From JAPYTK01 sp964401935 (GTDB lineage: Bacteria; Myxococcota_A; Polyangia; Polyangiales; Polyangiaceae): a DNA stretch of 64,000 nt. Below the pieces are notes generated by a model. That model did no database searches. It saw only the letters and a program-made list of their open reading frames with translations, and was not told the DNA's origin. The position numbers and the translations under genes are program-made. Shown here in pieces: positions 52,528 through 61,960 of the stretch. Location of the stretch: positions 62,001 to 126,000 of the forward strand of contig CAYOAL010000004.1 in assembly GCA_964401935.1 (NCBI GenBank), read 5' to 3'. How positions within the stretch are numbered: position 1 is the stretch's first letter; every line of letters starts with the position of its first letter.

Positions 52528-53331
52528 ATGGCCGACCCGCTGAAAGTTCTGACGATCAACATCTGGAACCGGCACGGTCCGTGGGATCGACGCTTCCCCC
52601 TCCTGCGCGCCGGGATCGAGGCGCTGGCGCCGGACGTGATCGGCATGCAAGAGGTGATGAGCGACGGCACCACCCACCTCGCCCACGAAATCGCGGACGG
52701 CTTGGGCTACGAGGCGGTGTTCGGCGCGGCCAAGGCCCTCGGCGCGGGCATCTCCTTCGGCAACGCGATCCTGTCGCGCTGGTCGATCGCGAGCCACCTC
52801 GTGGTCCCCCTCCCTGGCGCCGGCACCGACGAGTCGCGGAGCCTCCTCCTCGCCGAGCTCGCGCACCCCGCCGGCCCCCTCCCCTTCGCCTCCACCCACC
52901 TCGCGTGGCGCTTCCATCACGGCTTCGTCCGCGAGGAGCAGGTGCAGGTGATCGCCGAGGCGTTCCACACCTCCGCCCCCCCGCGCCCGGACGCGCTCCC
53001 GCTGGTGATGGTGGGCGACTTCAACGCGGTGCCGGACGCCACCGAGATCCGCTTCCTCAAGGGGCTGCACGCCCTCGGGGGAAAGAGCGTGTACCTCGCC
53101 GACTGCTTCGGCGAGGTGGGCGAGGGCCCCGGCTTCACCTACGACGAACGTCGCAACCCCTTCGCGGCGACCTACCGCGAGTTTCCACGCCGCATCGACT
53201 ACGTGTTCGTGCGCGGACCCGACAGCCGCGGCCGCGGCAAGCCGCTCACTTGCCGGGTGGTGCTCGACGACGTGGTCGACGGCGTCGCGCCCTCCGATCA
53301 CTTCGGCGTCTACGCCGAGATCAGCACCTGA
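52528..53331 (+). CDS. Endonuclease/exonuclease/phosphatase (EEP) family hydrolase
   Basis: 267 aa, ATG 52528. EEP motifs are LTINIWNRHG (Asn), GMQEVM (metal Glu), FASTHLAWR, MVGDFNAVPDATEI (Asp-x-Asn) and the final APSDHFGVYAEI (Asp-His). No signal peptide is seen, so it is cytosolic. Members cleave DNA, RNA, inositol phosphates or sphingolipid head groups; the substrate cannot be chosen from sequence. Its 3' end converges with the Rieske lipoprotein gene at a distance of eight bases. Confidence 0.9.
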   Translation: MADPLKVLTINIWNRHGPWDRRFPLLRAGIEALAPDVIGMQEVMSDGTTHLAHEIADGLGYEAVFGAAKALGAGISFGNAILSRWSIASHLVVPLPGAGTDESRSLLLAELAHPAGPLPFASTHLAWRFHHGFVREEQVQVIAEAFHTSAPPRPDALPLVMVGDFNAVPDATEIRFLKGLHALGGKSVYLADCFGEVGEGPGFTYDERRNPFAATYREFPRRIDYVFVRGPDSRGRGKPLTCRVVLDDVVDGVAPSDHFGVYAEIST

Positions 53332-53339
53332 CCCCGGCG

Positions 53340-53843
53340 TCACAGGCCCGCGGGCACCGGCGCGCGGGTGGAAGGCTCCACCTCTTGGCTCGCGTCGACG
53401 CCGATGTAGCCGTTGTCGTCCACCACCACCGCGAAGTGAGCGAGCGCCGCGGTCGCCGGCCCTTGGATCGGGCTGCCGAAGGCGTCGAACCGCGAGCCGT
53501 GACACGCGCAGCGGATGACGCCGGGGGCCACGATCCCCTCGTTGTTGATCATGTTGCACTGCTGATGGGTGCAGCGGCTGGTCATGGCGTACACCCCCGC
53601 CGCGTCGCGCCCGAAGAGCAGGTCCTTGCCCACCCCCTCCACCAGCGCCCCCACCGGGAGCCCGCTCACGTTGCCCACGAGCTCGAAGCCGGGCGGGAGC
53701 TCCGGCTCCGCCATCGCCCCGCCGGCGCCGCCCACGCCCCCCGTCAGGCCCGTTCCGCCGCTCGTCGTCTCGTCCGGTTCGCCGCACGCGGCGGCGACGG
53801 AGGCCAGAGCGAGCACGCGGAGGAAGCGACGCCGATCGGACAT
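53340..53843 (-). CDS. Rieske [2Fe-2S] lipoprotein
   Basis: 167 aa, ATG 53843. MSDRRRFLRVLALASVAAAC is a twin-Arg-like signal with a lipobox (VAAAC), suited to export after folding with the cluster. A Gly/Thr linker follows. The Rieske ligands are SRCTHQQCNM and CACHGSRFD (Cys-x-His and Cys-x2-His). It is a periplasmic electron carrier; its redox partner is not in the window. It lies just after the Hsp70 operon on the same strand but separated by its own start, so it could be co-transcribed. Confidence 0.9.
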   Translation of the reverse strand: MSDRRRFLRVLALASVAAACGEPDETTSGGTGLTGGVGGAGGAMAEPELPPGFELVGNVSGLPVGALVEGVGKDLLFGRDAAGVYAMTSRCTHQQCNMINNEGIVAPGVIRCACHGSRFDAFGSPIQGPATAALAHFAVVVDDNGYIGVDASQEVEPSTRAPVPAGL

Positions 53844-53858
53844 CCTCCGATGATAGCG

Positions 53859-56552
53859 TCATTCCGCCAGGCGCAAGCCCACCGGAAGGTCCTCCCCGTA
53901 GAAGGCCGCGCGGTCCTCGTCGTCGAGCGGCACGAGCTCGAGCACCGGTCGCACCCGGTCCTCGTCGAACCCGAGCTCACGGAGCCGTGACGCCACCTTC
54001 ACCCGGGTCGCGTCGGACACGTCGCGTGCCCGATCGCCGGTGACCCGACACATCGCCACCGCCGCGCGCGGCGCGCTCGGGACCTCGGCCCAACGCTCGC
54101 GCAGCAGGTGGTCGAGCCAGCGCTCGATGGTGCGTGCGCTCACCACGTGATGAGCGCTCCCGTAGGTGGGAAGCCGCGCCCCGACGCGCCCGAGCGCGGC
54201 CCAGAGGCGTGGATCGCGCTCGGTCCAGGTTCGCTCCAAGATCCAACCCCCGAGCTCGCCTCGGCGCGCGGCAGGCACGCGCTCCAGGCTCGCCGCGAGC
54301 TCGAGCATCTCCCACGTCGCGTCGTTGCGGAATGGCTTGGCCTTCTTCAAGCCCTGCTCCGACGGGGCGAGGAACGGATCGAGCACGCCGCGCAGCGCGA
54401 CCTGGGCGTCTTCGGACAGGCCGGCGGCGACGCGTCGCCAGGCGATCCAGAACTGCTGCCAGCTGCGGAGCTCGGCGTGCGCGAGCCGCTGCTCGAACAG
54501 GCCGAACAGCGCGCGCCCGCGCTCCTCGTCGCGCGCGTGGCCCGTGCCCGGTCGGAGACAGAAGCCGGCCAGCATGAAGAACACCCGCTCGTGCTCCGCC
54601 GACGTGCGGCGTCCGCGGTGATGGGTCCACAGCACGTCGTAGAGGGCACGCAAGAGGGACGCCTCCCACTTGGCGCGCTTGCCGAAGATGCTCTCGAGCC
54701 GGCGCACGAGGCCCTTCACCTCTCTGGCCTCCACCTCTGTGCGGGTGCGCTTGGAGTAGACCCGATCCACCGCCGCCCGGGCCTCCTCGAGGCGCTTGCC
54801 GTAGCGCGAGGCGGCGGTGCTCACCTCGTGGCCTCCCGCCGTCTCGTCCACCCGCAGATCGAAGGCGAGCGCGAAACGCCGTGGGCGCTCGGGCGCCACC
54901 TCCACGCAAGCAAGCTCGAGCGTGCCGATCGCGCTGAGCTCGGCCTCGAGCACCACCGGAAGCGTGCCTCTCCCGCCGCGCTCCTCGAGCGTGGTGACGA
55001 GCGGAGCCAGCCGCTCCGCCTCCTCCTCCACCGCCGCCACCTCCCCGAGGGTGGCGGCGCGATCGGCGGCATAGATCTCGAAGCGCACCGGCTGGTTCAC
55101 CATCACCTCGAGCGCGCGATCGACGCGGCACGGGGAGCCCTCCTCCGTCCCTCGCGGGAGCACACAGACCATGCGCTGGCCGCTGAGCCCGAGGAACAGG
55201 CTCTGCGCGGCGCCGCCGGCGATGCGCCGCCCCTTGCCGCGGAGCGCGAGGCCGTAGGCCACCGCCCCGAGGGCCACGCTCGTGTCGGGATCCGTCGAGG
55301 TGAGCACCGTCACCTCTGCCCCACGCCAGCGACTCAGCGTGTTCTTCACGCGCTCGGCGATCGCGCGCGCCCGAAACACACCACCGTTGAACAACACCGC
55401 CGACGGCAGCCCCTCCTCGACGTGACGGCGGAGGAAGGCGGCGAGGTGGCGGGTGATGGCCACGTCGCGCTCGTAGGGCAGACCGAAGGCGACGATGCCC
55501 GCACGGGCGCCGAGCGCAGCCGGCCCGTCGTAGGCCACCTCCGGAAAGAAGCCCTCGATCACCACCTGCTCCACCTCGTCCCGGGTGAGCTCGGTGCGGA
55601 GCGTTCCTCCCACCAGCTTGGCGCCACGACCGGCGAGCGCGATCGGCCACGCCGCGGGCCCGTCGCCGACGAGGAGCTGCTCCTTGGCGACCCGGCAGGC
55701 GGCGGTGAGAGCCGCAAAGCGGCGCGGCTCGAGGCGGTCCCCGGCCCCGGAGACGAGCCGGCGCTCGGCGAGGTGAGCGAGCGCCAAGTCCATGTTGTCG
55801 CCACCGAGCAAGAGGTGCTTGCCCACCGCCACCCGCTCCACCTCGAGCGGCTCGCGGCGCACCTTCAAGAGCGACAGATCGGTGGTGCCGCCCCCCACGT
55901 CGCAGACGAGCACCAAGGCCTCTTCGCCCCCGGCGAGGACGGCCTCGAGCGCGTCGTCGCCGCCGATCCGGAGCAGATCGTAGAACGCAGCCTGAGGCTC
56001 CTCCAGCAGGCGAACCGCGAGGCCGGCGGCGCGGGCCGCCTCCACCGTGAGCTCGCGCGCCACCGCGTCGAAAGAGGCGGGCACGGTGAGGACGATCTCT
56101 TGGGTGTGGAGCGGGCGCGTCGGGAAGGCGTCGTTCCAGGCGCGCTCCACGTGGCGGAGGATGAGCGTGCTCGCCTCCACCGGAGAGAGCCGCGAGAGCG
56201 CCTCGGTCCCCTCTCCGGCCGCCGGGTCGCCGGCCAGCTCCCACGGCAAGATCGCAGCCCGACGATCCACGCCACCATACGACAGCCAGCTCTTGGCGGA
56301 GCTGACGTGCCGCTCCGTCACCTCGCCGCCGCGCGCGCGGGCCAGCTCGCCGCAGATCCACCGCTCCGACGCCCCCTCCGCCGGCGCCGGCGCGTAGAGG
56401 TTCGAAGGCAAGAGCCGCTGCGCATCCTCGCGCCCCACCCCGACCAGCTGCCGAATCGGGAACAGGCGGACGGTGTGCTTCGTGTTCGCGAACGCGACCA
56501 CGGTGTGGGTCGTCCCGAGATCGATGCCGACGATGTAGGGCCGGGCCGCCAT
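53859..56552 (-). CDS. Hsp70-family chaperone with C-terminal DUF3731-like domain
   Basis: 897 aa, ATG 56552. Hsp70 ATPase motifs are VGIDLGTTHTVVAFA (phosphate 1), LVCDVGGGTTDLSLL (phosphate 2) and VLFNGGVFRARAI, with conserved AAFYDLL between. After a shortened substrate domain (~470-590) comes a 300-residue helical region (FGKRAKWEASLLRALYDVLW, then RSWQQFWIAWRRVAAGL). This matches the DUF3731-type ending known on some Hsp70s. No DnaJ or GrpE genes are close. It is six bases from the next Hsp70 gene and follows it in the operon. Confidence 0.9.
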   Translation of the reverse strand: MAARPYIVGIDLGTTHTVVAFANTKHTVRLFPIRQLVGVGREDAQRLLPSNLYAPAPAEGASERWICGELARARGGEVTERHVSSAKSWLSYGGVDRRAAILPWELAGDPAAGEGTEALSRLSPVEASTLILRHVERAWNDAFPTRPLHTQEIVLTVPASFDAVARELTVEAARAAGLAVRLLEEPQAAFYDLLRIGGDDALEAVLAGGEEALVLVCDVGGGTTDLSLLKVRREPLEVERVAVGKHLLLGGDNMDLALAHLAERRLVSGAGDRLEPRRFAALTAACRVAKEQLLVGDGPAAWPIALAGRGAKLVGGTLRTELTRDEVEQVVIEGFFPEVAYDGPAALGARAGIVAFGLPYERDVAITRHLAAFLRRHVEEGLPSAVLFNGGVFRARAIAERVKNTLSRWRGAEVTVLTSTDPDTSVALGAVAYGLALRGKGRRIAGGAAQSLFLGLSGQRMVCVLPRGTEEGSPCRVDRALEVMVNQPVRFEIYAADRAATLGEVAAVEEEAERLAPLVTTLEERGGRGTLPVVLEAELSAIGTLELACVEVAPERPRRFALAFDLRVDETAGGHEVSTAASRYGKRLEEARAAVDRVYSKRTRTEVEAREVKGLVRRLESIFGKRAKWEASLLRALYDVLWTHHRGRRTSAEHERVFFMLAGFCLRPGTGHARDEERGRALFGLFEQRLAHAELRSWQQFWIAWRRVAAGLSEDAQVALRGVLDPFLAPSEQGLKKAKPFRNDATWEMLELAASLERVPAARRGELGGWILERTWTERDPRLWAALGRVGARLPTYGSAHHVVSARTIERWLDHLLRERWAEVPSAPRAAVAMCRVTGDRARDVSDATRVKVASRLRELGFDEDRVRPVLELVPLDDEDRAAFYGEDLPVGLRLAE

Positions 56553-56558
56553 CGCTCG

Positions 56559-58364
56559 TCACGCGCTCTGTTCGCGCACGCTGAGCTCCACCTTCCAGCG
56601 CTCGTCCTCGGTGCGCGCTTCGAGCGCGATGGCCTCGAGCAGCAGCGTCCCCACCTCGGTGACCTTGGCGCTGAGCTGAACCGGCACCACGTCTCCCTCG
56701 GGGCGCGCTGCGGCCGGCAGCGTGATCTCGATGGGCGGCAGCTCCTCGATCTCGTGCTGCGCCCAGCGCTCGAAGGTCGTGCCCGCGTCGTCGTGGCGTC
56801 TCACCGACGATCCGAAGAAGCGAAACCGGACCGGCTCTCCCACCACCACCGCGAGCTGGTGAGGGGGCAGATCGGCGCCGGTCCCCTCCTCCATCCCGAA
56901 CGGCGCCACGCACATCAGCGTGATCGGTGGCTCCATCCCCGGCACCGCCGGCACCGCACTCTCGATGCCCACGTAGTAGGCGCGCGCGGTGCCGCCCCGG
57001 ATGCGGATCCCGTGACCGGCGCGCGTCCGCCCGTAACAGGCCGCGCCACGTGCGACCGCGAGATCGAGATCACCGCCGAGGAGGGTGCGGGTGGCCGGCG
57101 CACCCGAGCTCGCGAGCCAGCCGTTGAGGGTGGCGCGGAGGCGCTCGCGCAACAGCTCGCTCCGCATCACGCCGCCGTTGAAGAGGAGGCTCGTGGGCTT
57201 GAGCAGCGCCTCGCCCCCCGCGACTGCACCTGCCTGCCGCGTGAGGAAGGCGGCGAGGTGTTTGGTGACCGCCGGATCCGAGGCGTAGGGCAGCCCCACC
57301 TGGGTGAGACCCATGCGCGAGCGCGTGGCCGGTAGCGCGCCGTGATCCACCTGTGGGAAGAAGCCCTCGAGGATGAGCTCGCTCAGCTGCTCGCGCTCCA
57401 CCTCGGTGCGGATGCTCCCGCCCACGAGCTTGCTGCCTCGGCGGGGCACCACCACCGGCACCGAACGACAGTCGGGATCGCCGAGGAGCTTCTCCTTCGC
57501 GCCGCGCGCGCCGTGGGTGAGCGCGGCCATCTGCCAGCTGTCGAGGCTCACCCCCTCCGCCTCGAGCTTCTGGCGCACCGCGTGGGCGAGCGCGAGATCC
57601 ATGTTGTCGCCGCCGAGGAGGATGTGGTCGCCCACCGCCACCCGCACGAGCTCGAGCTCGCCGTCCTGGTCGCGCGCTTCGATCGCGGAGAAGTCGCTGG
57701 TGCCGCCGCCGATGTCGACCACGAGCACGATGTCCCCCGGCTTGAGGTGGTTGCGCCAGCCGTCGCCCATCTGCTCGAGCCACGCGTAGAGCGCGGCCTG
57801 AGGCTCCTCGAGCAGGGTGAGGTCGTCGATCCCGGCCGCGATCGCCGCCTCGACCGTGAGCTCTCGCGCCGCCGCGTCGAACGAGGCGGGTACGGTGAGC
57901 ACCACCTGCTGCTCGGTGAGCGAGCCTCCCTCCTTCGCGAAGCGCGCGTCGTAGGCCTCGATGATGTGCTCGAGGTAGCGCCACGACGCCTCCACCGGCG
58001 AGATCTTCTCCACATCGGCGGCGGCAGCCACCGGGAGCACGCCGGCCCTGCGATCGGCGCTCGGGTGGCAGAGCCAGCTCTTGGCGCTGGAGATCACCCG
58101 GCCTGGCACCTCCGCCGCCCGCGACCGCGCATACGCGCCGACCGCGAAGGAGCGCTTCTTGTCCCACGGCAGGGCTTGCGCTCCCTCCGCCGCCGGCGGC
58201 AGGTAGAGAAACGAGGGCAGGAGCCGCTGTGGCTCGACGCTGCCCGCCGCGACGAGCTGCGGGATCTCGAGCACCTCCGACCGCGCGTCCTCGACCTCGA
58301 GCTCCACCCGGGCCACCGCACAGTGGGTCGTTCCCAGATCGATCCCCACCGCGTAGCGGCTCAC
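56559..58364 (-). CDS. Hsp70-family chaperone, second paralogue
   Basis: 601 aa, GTG 58364, overlapping the DUF2760 stop (GTGA). Motifs are VGIDLGTTHCAVARV, LVVDIGGGTSDFSAIE, LLGGDNMDLALAHAV and LLFNGGVMRSELL. The protein is of DnaK length but without the long acidic lid; its end is a beta-sandwich (FRFFGSSVRRHDDAG, then LPPIEITLPAAARPEG). It is the middle gene of DUF2760-Hsp70-Hsp70/DUF3731, an order that recurs in other proteobacteria. It probably works as a pair with the neighbour on an unknown substrate. Confidence 0.92.
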   Translation of the reverse strand: MSRYAVGIDLGTTHCAVARVELEVEDARSEVLEIPQLVAAGSVEPQRLLPSFLYLPPAAEGAQALPWDKKRSFAVGAYARSRAAEVPGRVISSAKSWLCHPSADRRAGVLPVAAAADVEKISPVEASWRYLEHIIEAYDARFAKEGGSLTEQQVVLTVPASFDAAARELTVEAAIAAGIDDLTLLEEPQAALYAWLEQMGDGWRNHLKPGDIVLVVDIGGGTSDFSAIEARDQDGELELVRVAVGDHILLGGDNMDLALAHAVRQKLEAEGVSLDSWQMAALTHGARGAKEKLLGDPDCRSVPVVVPRRGSKLVGGSIRTEVEREQLSELILEGFFPQVDHGALPATRSRMGLTQVGLPYASDPAVTKHLAAFLTRQAGAVAGGEALLKPTSLLFNGGVMRSELLRERLRATLNGWLASSGAPATRTLLGGDLDLAVARGAACYGRTRAGHGIRIRGGTARAYYVGIESAVPAVPGMEPPITLMCVAPFGMEEGTGADLPPHQLAVVVGEPVRFRFFGSSVRRHDDAGTTFERWAQHEIEELPPIEITLPAAARPEGDVVPVQLSAKVTEVGTLLLEAIALEARTEDERWKVELSVREQSA

Positions 58365-59068
58365 AGCTCCACCTCCGCGGGAGCCACGACGCGGGGATCG
58401 TGACCGGCGACGGGGGTGGGCAGCGACAGCCGGGCGACGCGCCAGCCGCGATGCCTCAGCACGCCCTGGTACGGCGGCTCCCCGCTCAGATCTCCGGTGA
58501 GCTTGACCGCGCCCGTGTCCATACCTTCCTTCACCACCACGCGACTCTCTTCCTCTTCGCTCCGCACCGGCTCCACCTGCGCGTGGCCCCGCAGCACGCT
58601 GCGACACCCCTCGTGAACCACCCGCACCGCCGCGCCAATCTCGGCGTCGTCGAAGGTCTCGATGTCCTGCTCGAGAAAATCGATGAGGCGCCCCTTCTCT
58701 TGAAGCAGGCCGAGCAGCATCAACGCCGGCGACAGATCGGGCGCATCGCGCTCGGACCGCGACGACGCCTCGGGCGCCGCGCCCTCGGGCTTGGCGGACG
58801 CCGAGCTCTTTGGCGCCGAGCTCTTGGGCGCCGCGCTCTTGGACGCCGCGCCCTTGGATGCGGTGTCCGTGCGCTTCGACGCTCGCTGCGGCGTCGTCTC
58901 GGCCTTGCTGCGTCGCGGGCGGGAGACGTCCTCGGCGCGGGGCAGCGAGGGCATGGCGTCTCGAACCGAGAAGGCGCGCCACGCGAAGCGGCCATCGGTG
59001 AGGACGCGAAGGCAACAGGCGAAGGCAAACCAGAGTCGGGTCACCCACGGGAGGCTGGGCTCGGACAC
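58361..59068 (-). CDS. DUF2760 protein
   Basis: 235 aa, GTG 59068 (MSEPSLPWVTRLWFAFACC). An N-terminal hydrophobic stretch is followed by a Lys/Ser/Ala-rich linker with SKSAAPKSSAPKS repeats. The conserved DUF2760 part runs from LLQEKGRLIDFLEQDIETF through IGAAVRVVHEGCRSVL and GDLSGEPPYQGVLRHRGWR to VVAPAEVEL at the very end. The role is unknown; the gene is normally found beside Hsp70 pairs, as here. It starts the minus-strand chaperone operon and is divergent from the third Hsp70-like gene. Confidence 0.9.
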   Translation of the reverse strand: MSEPSLPWVTRLWFAFACCLRVLTDGRFAWRAFSVRDAMPSLPRAEDVSRPRRSKAETTPQRASKRTDTASKGAASKSAAPKSSAPKSSASAKPEGAAPEASSRSERDAPDLSPALMLLGLLQEKGRLIDFLEQDIETFDDAEIGAAVRVVHEGCRSVLRGHAQVEPVRSEEEESRVVVKEGMDTGAVKLTGDLSGEPPYQGVLRHRGWRVARLSLPTPVAGHDPRVVAPAEVEL

Positions 59069-59176
59069 GGGCGGAGACTTAACACAAGGGCAGAGAGACG
59101 CCAGCACAGCACGGCAGGCGACGGCGATTGTTTGGGGATCTGGGCCGTTTGCCCGTAGGCTTCGTATCAGACGCTC
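59069..59176. promoter_or_regulatory. Divergent promoter region of the Hsp70 cluster
   Basis: 108 bases between outward-reading chaperone genes. On the minus strand TGTGTTAAGT (near 59077-59086) could be an extended -10; on the plus strand TTGTTT (59128-59133) is a poor -35. No CIRCE or other clear heat-shock operator was seen. Confidence 0.35.
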
Positions 59177-61903
59177 TTGGCACTCCTGGGGATCGACTTC
59201 GGCACGGCATCGGTACGGGTGGCGGTGGCGCCGCAGACCGGCGAGCCACGAGTCGCCACCGTCACCACCGCGCCCGCCGTCGTGAGCTTCAACGACGGCC
59301 ACGTGAGCACCGGCGACGCGGTGCTGATGATGGCGGGGGTGGTCCCCGACTTGGTCGTGCCCGGGGTCAAGCGCCTGCTCGGTCGCGACCCCACCGAGGA
59401 GGTTGTCACGCGGCTGGCCGAGCGCTGCGGCTTCGTGGCGACCACGCGCGCCGGCGATCTCGCCCTCGCCCCCGCCCCCGAGGAGGTGGGCGTGTCGGGC
59501 CTCGTCACGGTGGAGCACGTGGTCACCTCCCTCCTCCAGTACGTCGTGGAGGAGGCCGCAGGGGGGGGCGCCCACCAAGCGGTGGTGGCCATCCCCGGCT
59601 GGTTCGGCCCGCTCCAGCGCGCCGCGCTCGTCCGCGCGGCCAAGCGGGCGCGGATCCGTATCCTCCGCTTCGTGCAGGACGTGGTCGCCGCGTCGTTGTG
59701 GGCCGCCCACGCCCACCGCGTGGTCGGGCGGGTGTTGGCCATCGACGTGGGGGCCGGCGGCGTGAGCGGCGCGGTGTTGGACATCGGGCCACGGTCGGTG
59801 GTGCTCGGACGGACCGGAGGCTCGCTGAGCTGCGGCGGCGACGACCTCGACGCCCAACTCGCGGCGACCGCGATCGAGGCCCCCACGCGCCGCACCCGAG
59901 AGCTCGCGCGCCAGGCGTGCCAGGCGCTCAAGCGGGAGCTCGCAAGCCGCGAGAGCGCCGACAAATCGCTCACGGTGGACGGCCGAACGGTGCAGCTGAG
60001 CCTTCAGCGCTGGGAGCTCGATCTGATGCTCGGAGGCGTGAGCCAGGCCATCGGGGAGGTGGCCAAACAGCTCCTCGGGGGTCCGTCCGACGCGACGGGG
60101 GAGCTCACGCGATTGCTGCCCTTCGGCGGCATGACCTCACTCCCGGGCGTGCTGCGCGAGCTCGAGAGCCTCGCGGAGGTGCCGCTCGACACGCAAGCGC
60201 CGCGCCTCGAGTCGGCGGTGTTGGGAGCCGTCCGCATCGGCATGGCCCTCACCGGTCAGCGGCCCATCCGCCACGTCGTCAGCGACGGGGAGAGCGAGGA
60301 GACAGCCACCGATCTCACCACCCCGCCGGCCGACGCGCGTGAAGCGAGCGGCCTCGTGCGGGGAGCCCCGGTCGTGCGGAAAAAGGCGGTGCTGCGCCAA
60401 CGCCCCGACGTGGTGAGGAGGCGGCTCGATCCGAAGGAGACTCGCAGGGGCCGCGGCGACAGCGTGCGCCCGGAGAGCCCCGCCCCGTCCACCGCACACG
60501 ACGCTCTCGACGCCGAGGCGGAACGCGCGAGCGCGGCCGAGGGACCGTCGGCCAAGGCGAGCTCGGCGCCCCCCGCCGCGGTTGACGTCGCCGACGAAAT
60601 CCCCCGCGTGCTCACCACCCCAGAGCGGGGCCGGCGCCTGATCCCCACGAGCATCCCCCCCGCGCAGCCTGCGGCACGTCGTTCGAGCGTGCCGACGCGC
60701 GCCGGCCCCAGCGCCCCGCCGCGAACCCGCGATCCCCGCGCCCCGAGCGTCCCACCGCCCGCTCAACGTCGACCGACCGTTCCCCCCGAGGCAGCGCCAA
60801 GCCCGCCCGTGCGAGCGGCCACCACGCCCCCCGGTGGGCCCCGCCCGAGCGCGGCCCCTCCCAACCCCCGCGCCGACGCGAGCGGCGCTTCGGCCGCGGC
60901 CGCCCCTAGCCTCGCCGCGGCGGCCGACGCTCGCGTCCCCTCCAGACCTCCGGCGCGACAGCCGGCCATCCCCCCGCCGCCGACGGAGGCGCCGAAGTAC
61001 CCCGCGCGGGACGGCATGCCGCGCTTCCCACCGCGCGACGCGGCGCTGCGCGCGCCGGCCATCCCCGACACCAGCCCGCGCCGACAGGCGAACACCCAGC
61101 CCAGCGTGCGGCCCCCACCCCCGGCGGCGCCGACGTCCAGTCCCCCTGGCGACCCCCTCGAGCGGCTGAGCGATCCCGGCAGCCAACCGCCGCTGCGCGG
61201 GGCCACCTTCCCGCCGCCAAGCTACCCGCCGTTCACGAACCCACCGGCCGGCGCGCAGATGAGCATCCCACCGAGCGCCCTTCCCACCGAGGGCACCATC
61301 ATCGGTCTGACCAGCGCGGCCCAGATCCTCGCTCAGCCGATCACCGCGCCGCTCGACCCCGCAGCCCTCGACCCCATCACGTTGCCGGTGCTCCTGCGCC
61401 GCGTGCTCGCCCGCACCAACGTGTTCGGGACCTGCGTGATCCGCACCGCCGACTTCGAGCTGCGGCTCGACTGCGAGGGGGGGAGCGCGTCGCTCACCAA
61501 GAGCGAATACAACGACCTCATCCGCGCGTTCGAGCTCCCACGCGCGGAGTGGCGCCTCTCGTCCACCCGCGAAGAGGAGCCGATGCGCGAGGCCGTGCCC
61601 CTCGCCCGCCTCGCGCTCGAGGGTCTGCGGCGTCGGCTGCGCGAGCTCCCCACCGAAGACTGCGAGCGGGCCCTGGCCGACCGCCTCCGCCTCGCCCCCG
61701 TGATCCGCGCAGATCGGACGCGGATCCCGAAGCGACTCGGCCTCCGTGGCCGTGAGCAGCGCTTCATCGAGAGCTACTTCGATGGCCTCCAGAGCGCCGC
61801 GGAGCTGGCAGGGACCGGGCCCCTCGGCCCCTCGACGTGTTTCCAGCTGTTGATCCTGCTCGAGCTCTACGGCGCCCTCGAGTGGAACGAAGTCGACGCC
61901 TGA
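59177..61903 (+). CDS. Hsp70-like protein fused to Pro/Ala-rich linker and PATAN/DUF4388-like domain
   Basis: 908 aa, TTG 59177 (MALLGIDFGTASVRVAVA). An Hsp70-type actin fold fills residues 1-~350: LLGIDFGTASV, AVVAIPGWFGPLQRAALV, VLAIDVGAGGVSGAVL and LLPFGGMTSLPGVL. The GGGT of phosphate loop 2 is GAGGV, so ATP use may be altered. From ~380 to 690 it is Pro/Arg/Ala-rich and disordered. The last 200 residues (PITLPVLLRRVLARTNVFG, then RFIESYFDGLQSAAELAGTG and LILLELYGALEW) resemble the DUF4388/PATAN regulatory domain common in Myxococcota. The family usually binds other regulators. It is divergent from the two Hsp70 genes. Confidence 0.8.
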   Translation: MALLGIDFGTASVRVAVAPQTGEPRVATVTTAPAVVSFNDGHVSTGDAVLMMAGVVPDLVVPGVKRLLGRDPTEEVVTRLAERCGFVATTRAGDLALAPAPEEVGVSGLVTVEHVVTSLLQYVVEEAAGGGAHQAVVAIPGWFGPLQRAALVRAAKRARIRILRFVQDVVAASLWAAHAHRVVGRVLAIDVGAGGVSGAVLDIGPRSVVLGRTGGSLSCGGDDLDAQLAATAIEAPTRRTRELARQACQALKRELASRESADKSLTVDGRTVQLSLQRWELDLMLGGVSQAIGEVAKQLLGGPSDATGELTRLLPFGGMTSLPGVLRELESLAEVPLDTQAPRLESAVLGAVRIGMALTGQRPIRHVVSDGESEETATDLTTPPADAREASGLVRGAPVVRKKAVLRQRPDVVRRRLDPKETRRGRGDSVRPESPAPSTAHDALDAEAERASAAEGPSAKASSAPPAAVDVADEIPRVLTTPERGRRLIPTSIPPAQPAARRSSVPTRAGPSAPPRTRDPRAPSVPPPAQRRPTVPPEAAPSPPVRAATTPPGGPRPSAAPPNPRADASGASAAAAPSLAAAADARVPSRPPARQPAIPPPPTEAPKYPARDGMPRFPPRDAALRAPAIPDTSPRRQANTQPSVRPPPPAAPTSSPPGDPLERLSDPGSQPPLRGATFPPPSYPPFTNPPAGAQMSIPPSALPTEGTIIGLTSAAQILAQPITAPLDPAALDPITLPVLLRRVLARTNVFGTCVIRTADFELRLDCEGGSASLTKSEYNDLIRAFELPRAEWRLSSTREEEPMREAVPLARLALEGLRRRLRELPTEDCERALADRLRLAPVIRADRTRIPKRLGLRGREQRFIESYFDGLQSAAELAGTGPLGPSTCFQLLILLELYGALEWNEVDA

Positions 61904-61960
61904 GCACGCCGGGAGCGTCTCGAGCCGACCGCTCGCACCGCGCCCGAGCGGGCGACCTAA

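Noticed and set aside
54108..57335. Plus-strand frame of 1075 codons opposite the Hsp70 genes
   Set aside because: A shadow of the two Hsp70 genes; Arg/His-rich translation with no domain.
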